A stretch of DNA of 64,000 nt from Stutzerimonas stutzeri (GTDB lineage: Bacteria; Pseudomonadota; Gammaproteobacteria; Pseudomonadales; Pseudomonadaceae). A model generated the notes under the pieces. That model ran no database searches and was not told the origin of the DNA. It saw nothing but the letters and a program-made list of their open reading frames with translations. Below are positions 34,517 to 42,327 of the stretch, piece by piece (the first letter of the stretch is position 1; every line of letters begins with the position of its first letter). A program made the translations under genes and the position numbers. The DNA lies in assembly GCF_000590475.1 (NCBI RefSeq), contig NZ_CP007441.1, positions 1,759,231-1,823,230 on the forward strand, given 5' to 3'.

Positions 34517-35065
34517 CTAGCGCTCGTTCAGCTCGAATGCGGTCAGGGTGAACGTGGGAATACCCATGTCCTGCAACTTGCGCGAGCCACCCAGTTCGGG
34601 CAGGTCAATGATCGCAGCGGCTTCGTGAATCTGTGCGCCCATGCGCCGAACCAGCTGAGCGGCGGCAACCAATGTGCCACCGGTGGCGATCAGGTCGTCC
34701 AGCAGTAATACCGAGTCGCCTTCACAGAGGCTGTCTGCGTGCACTTCAAGATAGGCTTCGCCGTACTCGGTGCGATAGGAGGCAGCCAGCACGTCGGCGG
34801 GGAGCTTGCCTTTCTTGCGGAAAAGAATCAGCGGGCGGTTCAATTCGTAGGCGATGATCGAGCCGATGATGAAGCCGCGGGCATCCAGCGCGCCAACATG
34901 ACTGAAGTCACTTTCAACATAACGCTGGATCAGACTGTCAGCCACCATTCGAAGAGCTTTTGGCGACTGCAGTAACGGTGTTATATCGCGAAATATCACG
35001 CCTGGCTTGGGAAAATCCGGGACGGGACGTATCAATGTCTTGATCGAGAATTCATCGAAAATCAT
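34517..35065 (-). CDS. apt: Adenine phosphoribosyltransferase
   Basis: 182 residues. Salvages adenine to AMP with PRPP. Type I phosphoribosyltransferase motif SVLLLDDLIATGGTL at about residues 120-134 (VLLLDDLIATGG) is the PRPP loop; LDARGFIIGS and FRKKGKLPAD are Apt-specific. ATG 35065 has GGAG five bases upstream and lies 10 bp after the anr stop. Apt beside an FNR-type regulator is a known Pseudomonas arrangement. Confidence 0.97.
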   Translation of the reverse strand: MIFDEFSIKTLIRPVPDFPKPGVIFRDITPLLQSPKALRMVADSLIQRYVESDFSHVGALDARGFIIGSIIAYELNRPLILFRKKGKLPADVLAASYRTEYGEAYLEVHADSLCEGDSVLLLDDLIATGGTLVAAAQLVRRMGAQIHEAAAIIDLPELGGSRKLQDMGIPTFTLTAFELNER

Positions 35066-35075
35066 AAGGACTCCA

Positions 35076-35810
35076 TTACGCGTTCATGTTTCCGCCCGCC
35101 AGGGCGCATAACCGGACGGAGTCAAGGATACGCACTTCCTTGCCTTCGGCTTCCAACAAGCCGTTCGCCTGACAGCGAGTAAACACACGGGAGACGGTCT
35201 CTACCGCCAGGCCGAGATAGCTGCCGATTTCATTACGTGACATGGGTAGACGGAACTGATTGGCCGAAAAGCCGCGCGCACTGAAGCGAGCCGACAAATT
35301 GATCAAAAATGTCGCGATGCGTTCATCAGCGGTTTTCTTCGACAGCAACATCATCATCTGCTGATCGTCGCGAATTTCACGACTCATGATGCGCATCAGC
35401 TGTCGACGCAGTTGAGGCAGCAGCACGCTGAGCTCATCGAGGCGCTCGAACGGAATTTCGCATACCGAGGTCGTCTCAAGCGCCTGTGCGGAAACCGGAT
35501 AGGTTTCTGTATCCATGCCGGATAGCCCGACCAGTTCGCTGGGTAAGTGAAACCCCGTGATCTGTTCCTCGCCAGCGTCCGTGAGGCTAAATGTGCGCAG
35601 GGCGCCGGAGCGGATCGCGAACACGGAACTGAAGGCATCACCCTGACGAAAAAGCGTTTCACCTTTCTTCAATGGACGCCCACGCTTGACGATGTCATCC
35701 AGCGCTTCCATATCCTGCATATTCAGCGAAAGCGGCAGGCAGAGGCCGGAAAGGCTGCAGTCCTTGCAATGAGGTTGCGGCAGCTTGCGGGCCTTGATTG
35801 ACTCGGACAT
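35076..35810 (-). CDS. anr: Anr/FNR-type oxygen-sensing transcriptional regulator
   Basis: 244-residue Crp/Fnr family regulator. The [4Fe-4S] ligands expected for FNR are all here: C15, C18 and C24 in HCKDCSLSGLC, plus C117 in TTSVCEIPF. The helix-turn-helix recognition helix is SRNEIGSYLGLAVETVSRVF, with E-x-x-S-R that reads TTGAT half-sites. Anoxia assembles the cluster, the protein dimerises and activates low-oxygen genes; the P. stutzeri orthologue is called FnrA. Two boxes of the TTGAC-N4-ATCAA type lie in this window (37349 and 50574). Upstream on the same strand is the hemN-like gene, 96 bp away; apt and sco follow. Confidence 0.97.
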   Translation of the reverse strand: MSESIKARKLPQPHCKDCSLSGLCLPLSLNMQDMEALDDIVKRGRPLKKGETLFRQGDAFSSVFAIRSGALRTFSLTDAGEEQITGFHLPSELVGLSGMDTETYPVSAQALETTSVCEIPFERLDELSVLLPQLRRQLMRIMSREIRDDQQMMMLLSKKTADERIATFLINLSARFSARGFSANQFRLPMSRNEIGSYLGLAVETVSRVFTRCQANGLLEAEGKEVRILDSVRLCALAGGNMNA

Positions 35811-35906
35811 TGACGGTTCCTGAAAAACCTTGCGGGACGCGTAAGGTTAACTCAGGCACGGAACATAGGCCAATTGGCCCAAGGGTCGCAGGTGGCTTTT
35901 AGGTGG

Positions 35907-37289
35907 TTAGATAGCTCGGGGAAGACGCGCAGTGGGGTGTACAGACGAGTAATGGTCGAACAGCATGCACACCGAGTGAGCCAAGAGGCGTCCGACTGGC
36001 AAGATGAAGATAGCGTTTTCCTTCAGTTGGATGAGGCCATCGGCGGCCATCCGCTCCAGCGCGGGCCAAATCGCTTCGAAATAGCTCCTGAAACCGATAC
36101 CGTAGTCCCGCTCGACTTCGTTGAAGTGCAGCTCGAAGTTGCAGGCCAGCGCCTGGATCACCCGGCGTCTGATGTGGTCGTCTTCACTACATCGCAGTCC
36201 GCGAACCGTTGCCAATTGACCTTGGTCCAGCGTCTGTTGGTAGAGGGTTATATCGCTGTTGTTCTGGCAGTACAGTTCGCCGATCTGGCTGATTGCCGAA
36301 ACGCCCAGACCGATCAGATCGCAGTGTCCATGGGTGGTATAGCCTTGAACATTGCATTGCAGTTTGCCGTCTTCCTGCGCCATGGCCAGTTCGTCGTCTG
36401 GCAGGGCGAAAAGATCCATACCGATATAGCGGTAGCCGGATCGGGTCAGTTGCTCCACGCTGTATTGCAACATCGCCAGTCTGTCGGCTGGGGTCGGGAG
36501 GTCTGCGGCATCGATCCGTCGCTGCGCCATGAACCGTACAGGTATATGCGCATAGCCGGACACGGTTACGCGGTCCGGTTGCAGGGCGATGACGGCATCC
36601 ACCATTTGCGCGAAACGCTCTGACGTCTGTAATGGCAGCCCGAAGACGAGATCGATGTGTATCGTGCGGTACTGCAGGGTTCGAGCGGCCTCGATGATCG
36701 TCTGGGTCTGTTCGAGCGTCTGCACTCGCTTGTTTGCCCGCTGCACCTGCGGATCCAGATCCGACAGGCCGATACTGACGCGATTAAACCCAAGCTCGCG
36801 CAACAGCCCCATCGTTGGCCAGTCCGCTTCGCGCGGATCGATTTCGATCCCGAAATCTGCGTGGTCATCGTCCGGCAGGAGGAACTGCTTGCGCAGGTGA
36901 GCCATCAGCCGCCGCAATTTGTCATGTCCGAAAAATGTCGGTGTGCCACCACCGAAAAGCAACTGTTTGACTATCTGGTCAGCGCCGAGGTGGCAGGCGA
37001 TCATCTCGATCTCCTTTTCCAGACGCTGCAGATAGGAAGATGCTCGTTTGCTGTCATCGGTGATGACCTTGTTGCGCTGGCAATGGTAGTAGGCGTTAGT
37101 GCAGAAAGGCAGATGGAGGTACAGCGAAAGCGGCCGGCTTGCGTGCCGGCTGCGACGCAGCGCGTACAACAGGTGGAAGGAACCCACGTTGCTGCTGAGC
37201 TGGAACGGCGTCGGGTACGACGTATAGCGTGCCCCAGTCTGGCCGTAACGATGAATCAGATCGGCATCCCAGCGAATGACGTCGAGCAT
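35907..37289 (-). CDS. HemN-like protein (coproporphyrinogen III dehydrogenase family) with degenerate Fe-S motif
   Basis: 460 residues, full HemN length, frame intact. The overall family match is clear: GARYTSYPTPFQL, FGGGTPTF (113-119), IEIDPRE, DLVFGLP, NVQGYTTHG and GLGVSAISQIG. However, the radical-SAM/HemN motif C-x3-C-x2-C-x-C reads C63-TNA-Y67-YH-C70-Q-R72 here: the second and fourth cysteines are Tyr (TAC) and Arg (CGC). Other conserved positions differ too: GVQD is GLSD, FNYAHLP is SGYAHIP, NFQGY is NVQGY, and MDHFA is MDLFA. It therefore probably lacks standard oxygen-independent coproporphyrinogen oxidase activity. It keeps a convincing Anr-type promoter. It could be a heme- or SAM-binding paralogue with a new job, or an early pseudogene. 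Confidence 0.9.
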   Translation of the reverse strand: MLDVIRWDADLIHRYGQTGARYTSYPTPFQLSSNVGSFHLLYALRRSRHASRPLSLYLHLPFCTNAYYHCQRNKVITDDSKRASSYLQRLEKEIEMIACHLGADQIVKQLLFGGGTPTFFGHDKLRRLMAHLRKQFLLPDDDHADFGIEIDPREADWPTMGLLRELGFNRVSIGLSDLDPQVQRANKRVQTLEQTQTIIEAARTLQYRTIHIDLVFGLPLQTSERFAQMVDAVIALQPDRVTVSGYAHIPVRFMAQRRIDAADLPTPADRLAMLQYSVEQLTRSGYRYIGMDLFALPDDELAMAQEDGKLQCNVQGYTTHGHCDLIGLGVSAISQIGELYCQNNSDITLYQQTLDQGQLATVRGLRCSEDDHIRRRVIQALACNFELHFNEVERDYGIGFRSYFEAIWPALERMAADGLIQLKENAIFILPVGRLLAHSVCMLFDHYSSVHPTARLPRAI

Positions 37290-37320
37290 CTTAGGTTCTC
37301 GGGCTGACGGCGGTGATGGG

Positions 37321-37362
37321 ATTCTAGGGCGAGCGTAGCCGCGTAGACTTGACCTGTATCAA
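37321..37362 (-). promoter_or_regulatory. Anr-dependent class II promoter of the hemN-like gene
   Basis: Anr/FNR box TTGAC-CTGT-ATCAA at 37349-37362. On the minus strand TAGAAT (37326-37321) lies with its centre 32 bp from the box centre, the spacing of a class II FNR promoter (box at -41.5). The predicted start of transcription near 37314 leaves a leader of about 25 nt to ATG 37289. Confidence 0.75.
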
Positions 37363-37483
37363 GCGAGTCCAGAACTTGGGATAGGCTCAGAGACCGGTGG
37401 CGAGTAGAAGGAGATTTATTCGCTGAATTATGGTCGGATTAGTCAAACTGAAGCCCAATCGCTTATCTGCAAAGGAGAAACTC

Positions 37484-38317
37484 ATGCACAGCCGCCAGCA
37501 AGAGATCGCTGCCGCCCTCAACGTTTGCCCGCCTTTCGACGGCCCGTCCGCCGTAAAGGCCGAGGTCGATCGGCGCGTTGCTTTTATTCAGTCATGCCTA
37601 CGCGAATCCGGCCTTAAGACGTTGGTTCTGGGGATCAGCGGCGGCGTCGATTCGACCACTGCCGGCTTGCTCGCACAGTGTGCGGTCGAAGGCATGCGCG
37701 CCGCAGGGGAGGGCGATGATTACCGCTTCATCGCCGTCCGCCTGCCTTATCAGGTGCAGCATGACGAGGACGAGGCGCAGTTGGCGGTCGATACGATCAA
37801 GCCGGATGAATGCCATACCGTCAACATAGGCGCCGCCGTGCAAGGACTGTCGCGTGCTACCGAGGCGCTGGAGTCGTTGACGCCGGAAAAGCGCGACTTC
37901 GTACTCGGCAACACCAAGGCGCGGATGCGCATGGTGGCTCAGTACACCATCGCCAATGCCCGTCAGGGTCTGGTGATCGGCACCGATCATGCCGCCGAAG
38001 CGGTCATGGGTTTTTTCACCAAGTTCGGTGATGGCGCCTGCGATCTCACGCCGTTGGCGGGCCTGGTCAAATACCAGGTGCGCGAGCTAGCCGCCGCGCT
38101 AGGCGCACCCGAGCAATTGGTTAAGAAAGTTCCGACGGCTGATCTCGAGGAGCTGTCCCCCGGCAAACCGGATGAGGCTGCACACGGCGTCACCTACGAA
38201 AACATCGACGCCTTTTTGCAGGGACGCTCGGTACCTGACGAGGCGGCGCAAATCATCATCGAGACGTATGACAAATCGGCGCATAAGCGCCAGCTTCCGA
38301 AAGAGCCGAAGCTTTAA
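37484..38317 (+). CDS. nadE: NH3-dependent NAD+ synthetase
   Basis: 277 residues from ATG 37484, preceded by AAAGGAG. Amidates nicotinic acid adenine dinucleotide with ammonia. Adenylate P-loop LGISGGVDSTTAGLL at about residue 45, NTKARMRMVAQYTIAN, LVIGTDHAAEAVMGFFTKFGDG and DLEELSPGKPDE are the standard NadE landmarks. There is no glutaminase domain, so it is the ammonia-dependent form. It lies between the hemN-like gene and the cbb3 accessory genes, divergent from the former. That position is unusual relative to P. aeruginosa, where nadE is elsewhere by recollection. Confidence 0.96.
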   Translation: MHSRQQEIAAALNVCPPFDGPSAVKAEVDRRVAFIQSCLRESGLKTLVLGISGGVDSTTAGLLAQCAVEGMRAAGEGDDYRFIAVRLPYQVQHDEDEAQLAVDTIKPDECHTVNIGAAVQGLSRATEALESLTPEKRDFVLGNTKARMRMVAQYTIANARQGLVIGTDHAAEAVMGFFTKFGDGACDLTPLAGLVKYQVRELAAALGAPEQLVKKVPTADLEELSPGKPDEAAHGVTYENIDAFLQGRSVPDEAAQIIIETYDKSAHKRQLPKEPKL

Positions 38318-38374
38318 TGCAAGGTAGTCGGGGCCCGGGTGCGGCCCCACGTACCGTCTCGTCCGGCGTGACTG

Positions 38375-39106
38375 TCAATGGTGCTGATGCCCTGAAGCCG
38401 GAGCGTGCGTTGGCGTTGATACGTCATGGCCCATCAGCCATTGTTGATGCGGGCCCGGGAATGTCCACACGCCGAACAGAATGACCACGATGCCGCCGAG
38501 CACTCGCACGCCACGTTTACGCAGCACCGCAGTAAGGCGTTCGGCTGCCAGCCCGGTTGCCAGCAGGACGGGCCATGTGCCGATACCGAAAGCCAGCATC
38601 AGCAGCGCGCTGTCCACAGCATCACCCTGGCTCGCGGCCCACAGCAAGGTGCTGTAGACCAGCCCGCAGGGCAGCCAACCCCAGAGGGCGCCGAGCAGCA
38701 GCGCCCGTGGCAGGCTCCTGACCGGCATGAGGCGACTGGCGAACGGCTGAATGTGGCGCCATAGCCCACGTCCTAGTGCTTCGACACGCGTCAGGCCGCT
38801 CCACCAACCTGCCAGATACAGTCCCATGCTGATCATCAGGAGGGCAGCTACGACTCGCAACGTCATGGCGGCAGGGCTGTTGGCAACTGCCCAGCCGGCC
38901 AGCCCGATGAGCAGCCCTGCAGCGGCATAGCTGAGAACACGGCCAAGGTTGTAGGCAAGCAACAGGCGCAGGCGTCTACCGCGCTGTTCCGCAGGGATCG
39001 CTATGGTCAAGGCTCCCATCAATCCGCCGCACATACCCAAGCAATGCCCACCGCCCAACAGGCCGAGTACCAGGGCCGATACCAGCAGCGGCAACAGTTC
39101 AGCCAC
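38375..39106 (-). CDS. SafE/UreH-like membrane protein linked to cbb3 assembly genes
   Basis: 243 residues from GTG 39106, preceded by AAGGAAA. About six helices. The motif LGGGHCLGMCGGLMGAL near the N-terminus and WGWLPCGLVYSTLLWA mid-protein are the paired cysteine motifs of the DsbD_2/SafE 'sulfite exporter or heavy-metal transporter' family. The C-terminus is His-rich (PTHAPASGHQHH), suggesting metal binding. Its start overlaps the ccoS stop, so it belongs to the ccoGHIS operon. A role in copper supply to cbb3 oxidase is likely but inferred. This gene is a conserved neighbour of ccoS in Pseudomonas. Confidence 0.88.
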   Translation of the reverse strand: MAELLPLLVSALVLGLLGGGHCLGMCGGLMGALTIAIPAEQRGRRLRLLLAYNLGRVLSYAAAGLLIGLAGWAVANSPAAMTLRVVAALLMISMGLYLAGWWSGLTRVEALGRGLWRHIQPFASRLMPVRSLPRALLLGALWGWLPCGLVYSTLLWAASQGDAVDSALLMLAFGIGTWPVLLATGLAAERLTAVLRKRGVRVLGGIVVILFGVWTFPGPHQQWLMGHDVSTPTHAPASGHQHH

Positions 39107-39308
39107 GATCGGATTTTCCTTCGTCGCTGCCTTTGTCGGCCTGTTCGATGCCGGCGCGATGCTTGGGGTCTTCCTCATCGAACAGGATGCTATGGGCGGG
39201 GCCGTCCAGATCGTCGTACTGGCCGCTGTCGACCGCCCAGAAAAACACCCAGATGGCCAGCGCGACCAGCACCACGGCGACGGGAATCAGAATATAGAGC
39301 GCGGCCAT
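39099..39308 (-). CDS. ccoS: cbb3-type oxidase assembly protein CcoS
   Basis: 69 residues. Single N-terminal helix (LYILIPVAVVLVALAIWVFFWAV) followed by the conserved DSGQYDDLDGPAHSILFDEE of CcoS/FixS. Needed for heme and copper insertion into CcoN. It follows ccoI by 52 bp and overlaps the next gene by 8 bp. Confidence 0.93.
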   Translation of the reverse strand: MAALYILIPVAVVLVALAIWVFFWAVDSGQYDDLDGPAHSILFDEEDPKHRAGIEQADKGSDEGKSDRG

Positions 39309-39360
39309 AGGGGTCTCCAGTAGGGTACGGCAAGGGCGAGTCGGCGCTGACGTACAGCGT

Positions 39361-41805
39361 TTATCCTACGCCAGGCAGCGCGGGTTGTCGGGGCGTCGGC
39401 GGATTGGGCAGGCGGGTCAATCGCAAGGCATTCAGCACCACCAGCAGCGAACTGGCCGACATCCCCAGCGCCGCCCATAGCGGTGTGACCCAGCCGATCG
39501 CGGCGAACGGAAGGATCAAACCGTTGTAAAGGCTCGCCCAGGCAAGATTCTCGACGATGATTCGACGACTGCGGCGTGCCACGGCGAACGCCAGCACCAG
39601 ACTGTCAAGACGATTGCTGAGCAGGACCGCGTCCGCGCTGGTCTTGGCCAGATCGGTCGCCGAGCCCATGGCCACACTGATATTCGCAGCAGCCAGCACC
39701 GGCGCGTCATTGACGCCGTCGCCCAGCATCAGCACGCGACGGCCTTCGGCTTGCAGTTGCTGCAGATGAGCGAGCTTGTCGGTCGGGGTCATCCCGCCGT
39801 GGGCTTCTGCGATGCCGAGTTGTCGGGCGACCTCGCCGACCATTGGCGAGCTGTCACCAGACAGCAGAACTGTTTTCCAGCCACGCTGCTTGCACGCATG
39901 CAGCAGTGCGGGCGCGTCGTCGCGCAGACGATCCTGAAGCACCAGCCACGCCAGTGGTCCCTGCGTGTCGCCCAGCAGCAGCCATTGGCCCTGGTCGCCG
40001 GGTATGGCGGGGGCAGTGCCGGCATAGCCGGCGGCAACGAAATCGGGCTGACCAATGCGCAGGATGCGTCCGTCGACCGAGCCCTGCAGACCCAGCCCAG
40101 GGATGCTGTCCACTGCATTGGCCGCTTGTGGCGCTCGCCCGAACGCTCTGGCGATCGGGTGTTCGGAACGATTCTCCAGGGCAGCGGCCAGGGCCAGGCA
40201 GGCGTCGACGTCCAATTCGGTCAAGGGGCGAACCTCACTCAGGGTCAGGCGCCCTTCGGTCAGAGTACCGGTCTTGTCGAAGATCACCGTGTCGATGTGA
40301 TTGAGCCCCTCGAGGACGTGCCCGCGGGTAAGCAATAGCCCGAGTCGATGCAGCGTTCCGGTGGCTGTGGTCAATGCAGTTGGGGTCGCCAACGACAATG
40401 CGCAGGGGCAGGTGGCAACCAGCAAGGCGAGAACAATCCAGAACGCGCGTTGCGGGTCGATCTGCCACCAGACGAAGCCGACGACGGCAGCGGTCAGCAG
40501 TACGATCAGCAGAAACCACTGTGCGACCCGGTCGGCCAGCTCGGCCAATCGCGGTTTGTCCGACTGAGCGCGCTCCAGCAGACTCACAATAGCGGAAAGG
40601 CGGGTGCTGTCACCCAGAGCGCTCACTTCTATGATCAAGCTACCTTCGACGTTGAGGGTGCCGGCGGTGACGGCATCACCGGTGCTTCGCGTCTGCGGCA
40701 GGTATTCCCCGGTGAGGACCGATTCGTCGATGCTCGATTGCCCGTCGACGATACGCCCATCGGCCGGGACCAGCGCACCTGGATGCACCAATATACGATC
40801 GCCGAGCTGCAGCTCGCTGAGCAGGATGCGCACCGTTTGGCCGTCTTCGACGAGCTTCAGGCAGGACGCTGGCAGCAGGTTGACCAGCTGCGCAGTCGCC
40901 GCGGCGGTGCGTTCCCTGGCACGGCGTTCAAGGAAGCGTCCGGCGAGCAGAAACAGCGCGAACATGCCCACGGCGTCGAAATACAGATCGCCCTGGCCTG
41001 TCACGGTCGACCAGATTCCGGCGACGTAGGCGCCGCCGATGGCCAAGGACACCGAGACATCCATGGTCAGGTGGCGGGTGCGTAGATCCCGCAGCGCCCC
41101 CTTGAAAAAGTCGGTGCAGCAATAAAAAACGATAGGGGTGGTCAGCAGCAGGGCGGTCCAGCGAAGAATGCTGGCCATGCCAGGCGAGAGGTCGATGTTG
41201 AACTCGGGCCAGGTCGCCATGGTTGCCATCATGACCTGCATCCAGAGCAACCCGGTCACACCCAGCTGACGCATGCTGCGGCGGTTTTCCTGTGCAAGGC
41301 GCTCCGCCGCCTGGTCAGCCTGGTAGGGATGCGCGGCGTAACCGATGCGTCGCAGTTCGGCGAGCAACTCGCTGAGCGGTAGGGCGGCATCGCTCCAGCG
41401 GACCCGCAGGCGATGATTGGACAGGTTCAGGCTCGCCTCGGCAATTGCGTCGAGTCCGCGCAGATGTTTCTCGATCAGCCAACCGCAGGCGGCACAGCTG
41501 ATGCCTTCGATCATCAGGGAGGTGCTGGCCAGTTCGCCTTCGTGCTGCACGAATGGCTGCTGTACGTCCTTGCGATCGTAGAGGGCCAGCTCTTCGGTGA
41601 GTGCCTGTGGCAGAGCGGCGGGATTGATAGAGGCATCGCTGCGATGCAGGTAGTAGCTCTCCAGGCCGCCTTGAACGATTGCTTCTGCGACCGCCTGGCA
41701 GCCTGGGCAGCACAGCGCCCGCTGCTCATTGAGCACGCGGGCGCGGAAGGCGCTGCCAGCTGGAACTGGAAGTCCGCAGTGATAGCAGGGAGTAGGGCTC
41801 GCCAT
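39361..41805 (-). CDS. ccoI: Cu+-exporting P1B-type ATPase for cbb3 assembly (CcoI/FixI)
   Basis: 814 residues. Exports or delivers copper to the periplasm for cbb3 oxidase maturation. N-terminal cysteine clusters (CYHCGLPVPAG, CCPGCQAV) typical of CcoI, then a heavy-metal domain with GISCAACGWLIEKHL. Transmembrane CPC is in ATCPCALSLATP, phosphorylation site DKTGTLTEG, TGEYLPQ actuator motif, ATP-site SEHPIARA and hinge GDGVNDAPVL. The N-terminal extra cluster and position between ccoH and ccoS distinguish it from CopA. Confidence 0.96.
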   Translation of the reverse strand: MASPTPCYHCGLPVPAGSAFRARVLNEQRALCCPGCQAVAEAIVQGGLESYYLHRSDASINPAALPQALTEELALYDRKDVQQPFVQHEGELASTSLMIEGISCAACGWLIEKHLRGLDAIAEASLNLSNHRLRVRWSDAALPLSELLAELRRIGYAAHPYQADQAAERLAQENRRSMRQLGVTGLLWMQVMMATMATWPEFNIDLSPGMASILRWTALLLTTPIVFYCCTDFFKGALRDLRTRHLTMDVSVSLAIGGAYVAGIWSTVTGQGDLYFDAVGMFALFLLAGRFLERRARERTAAATAQLVNLLPASCLKLVEDGQTVRILLSELQLGDRILVHPGALVPADGRIVDGQSSIDESVLTGEYLPQTRSTGDAVTAGTLNVEGSLIIEVSALGDSTRLSAIVSLLERAQSDKPRLAELADRVAQWFLLIVLLTAAVVGFVWWQIDPQRAFWIVLALLVATCPCALSLATPTALTTATGTLHRLGLLLTRGHVLEGLNHIDTVIFDKTGTLTEGRLTLSEVRPLTELDVDACLALAAALENRSEHPIARAFGRAPQAANAVDSIPGLGLQGSVDGRILRIGQPDFVAAGYAGTAPAIPGDQGQWLLLGDTQGPLAWLVLQDRLRDDAPALLHACKQRGWKTVLLSGDSSPMVGEVARQLGIAEAHGGMTPTDKLAHLQQLQAEGRRVLMLGDGVNDAPVLAAANISVAMGSATDLAKTSADAVLLSNRLDSLVLAFAVARRSRRIIVENLAWASLYNGLILPFAAIGWVTPLWAALGMSASSLLVVLNALRLTRLPNPPTPRQPALPGVG

Positions 41806-41812
41806 CGACCGA

Positions 41813-42316
41813 TCAGTGGCTCAGCTTGAGCGTCTGGCCGCTTACGATTTCCTTTTCCTGGAACAGGCGCCAGTCCTGATCGCCCTCGCGGCCGAGCAGC
41901 TCGACGAAACGTCTACCGGTGACCGGCTCTTGCATTTGCCCCTGGTAGAAACCGTCGCCTTGGGGCTGGAGCACAATGCGGCGATCACGCTCGGGTTGAG
42001 TGGGAGAGATCAGATTGAGCACCAATTGCTGCGGCCCGCTATGACCGCTCAGTTGCACCTCGGCCAGCCCTCGTTCGTCGTTGAGGACGATCGTTGCCTG
42101 CATTTGCAGACGCTCGGCGAGCTTCTCGCGCTCCAGCGACTGGTTGATGCCCTTGCCGGCATCGTAATAATTATCCGAGACCAGGGTGTCGGAATTGCGA
42201 ATTGCGATGGTCAGCATCGAGGTGCCGAGGACGACCGAGAGCAGCAGGATGCCAATGACGAACCAGGCCCAGAACTGGGTATACCAACGGCTGTTTTCGA
42301 GGTCGGGATTGCTCAT
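41813..42316 (-). CDS. ccoH: cbb3 oxidase assembly protein CcoH/FixH
   Basis: 167 residues. One N-terminal membrane helix (WFVIGILLLSVVLGTSMLTIAI) then a periplasmic FixH domain with DTLVSDNYYDAGKGINQSLEREK, the family signature. Helps maturation of cbb3 oxidase and can bind the subunits. It lies 11 bp after ccoG and 7 bp before ccoI. Confidence 0.95.
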   Translation of the reverse strand: MSNPDLENSRWYTQFWAWFVIGILLLSVVLGTSMLTIAIRNSDTLVSDNYYDAGKGINQSLEREKLAERLQMQATIVLNDERGLAEVQLSGHSGPQQLVLNLISPTQPERDRRIVLQPQGDGFYQGQMQEPVTGRRFVELLGREGDQDWRLFQEKEIVSGQTLKLSH

Positions 42317-42327
42317 GTGCTACCTGT

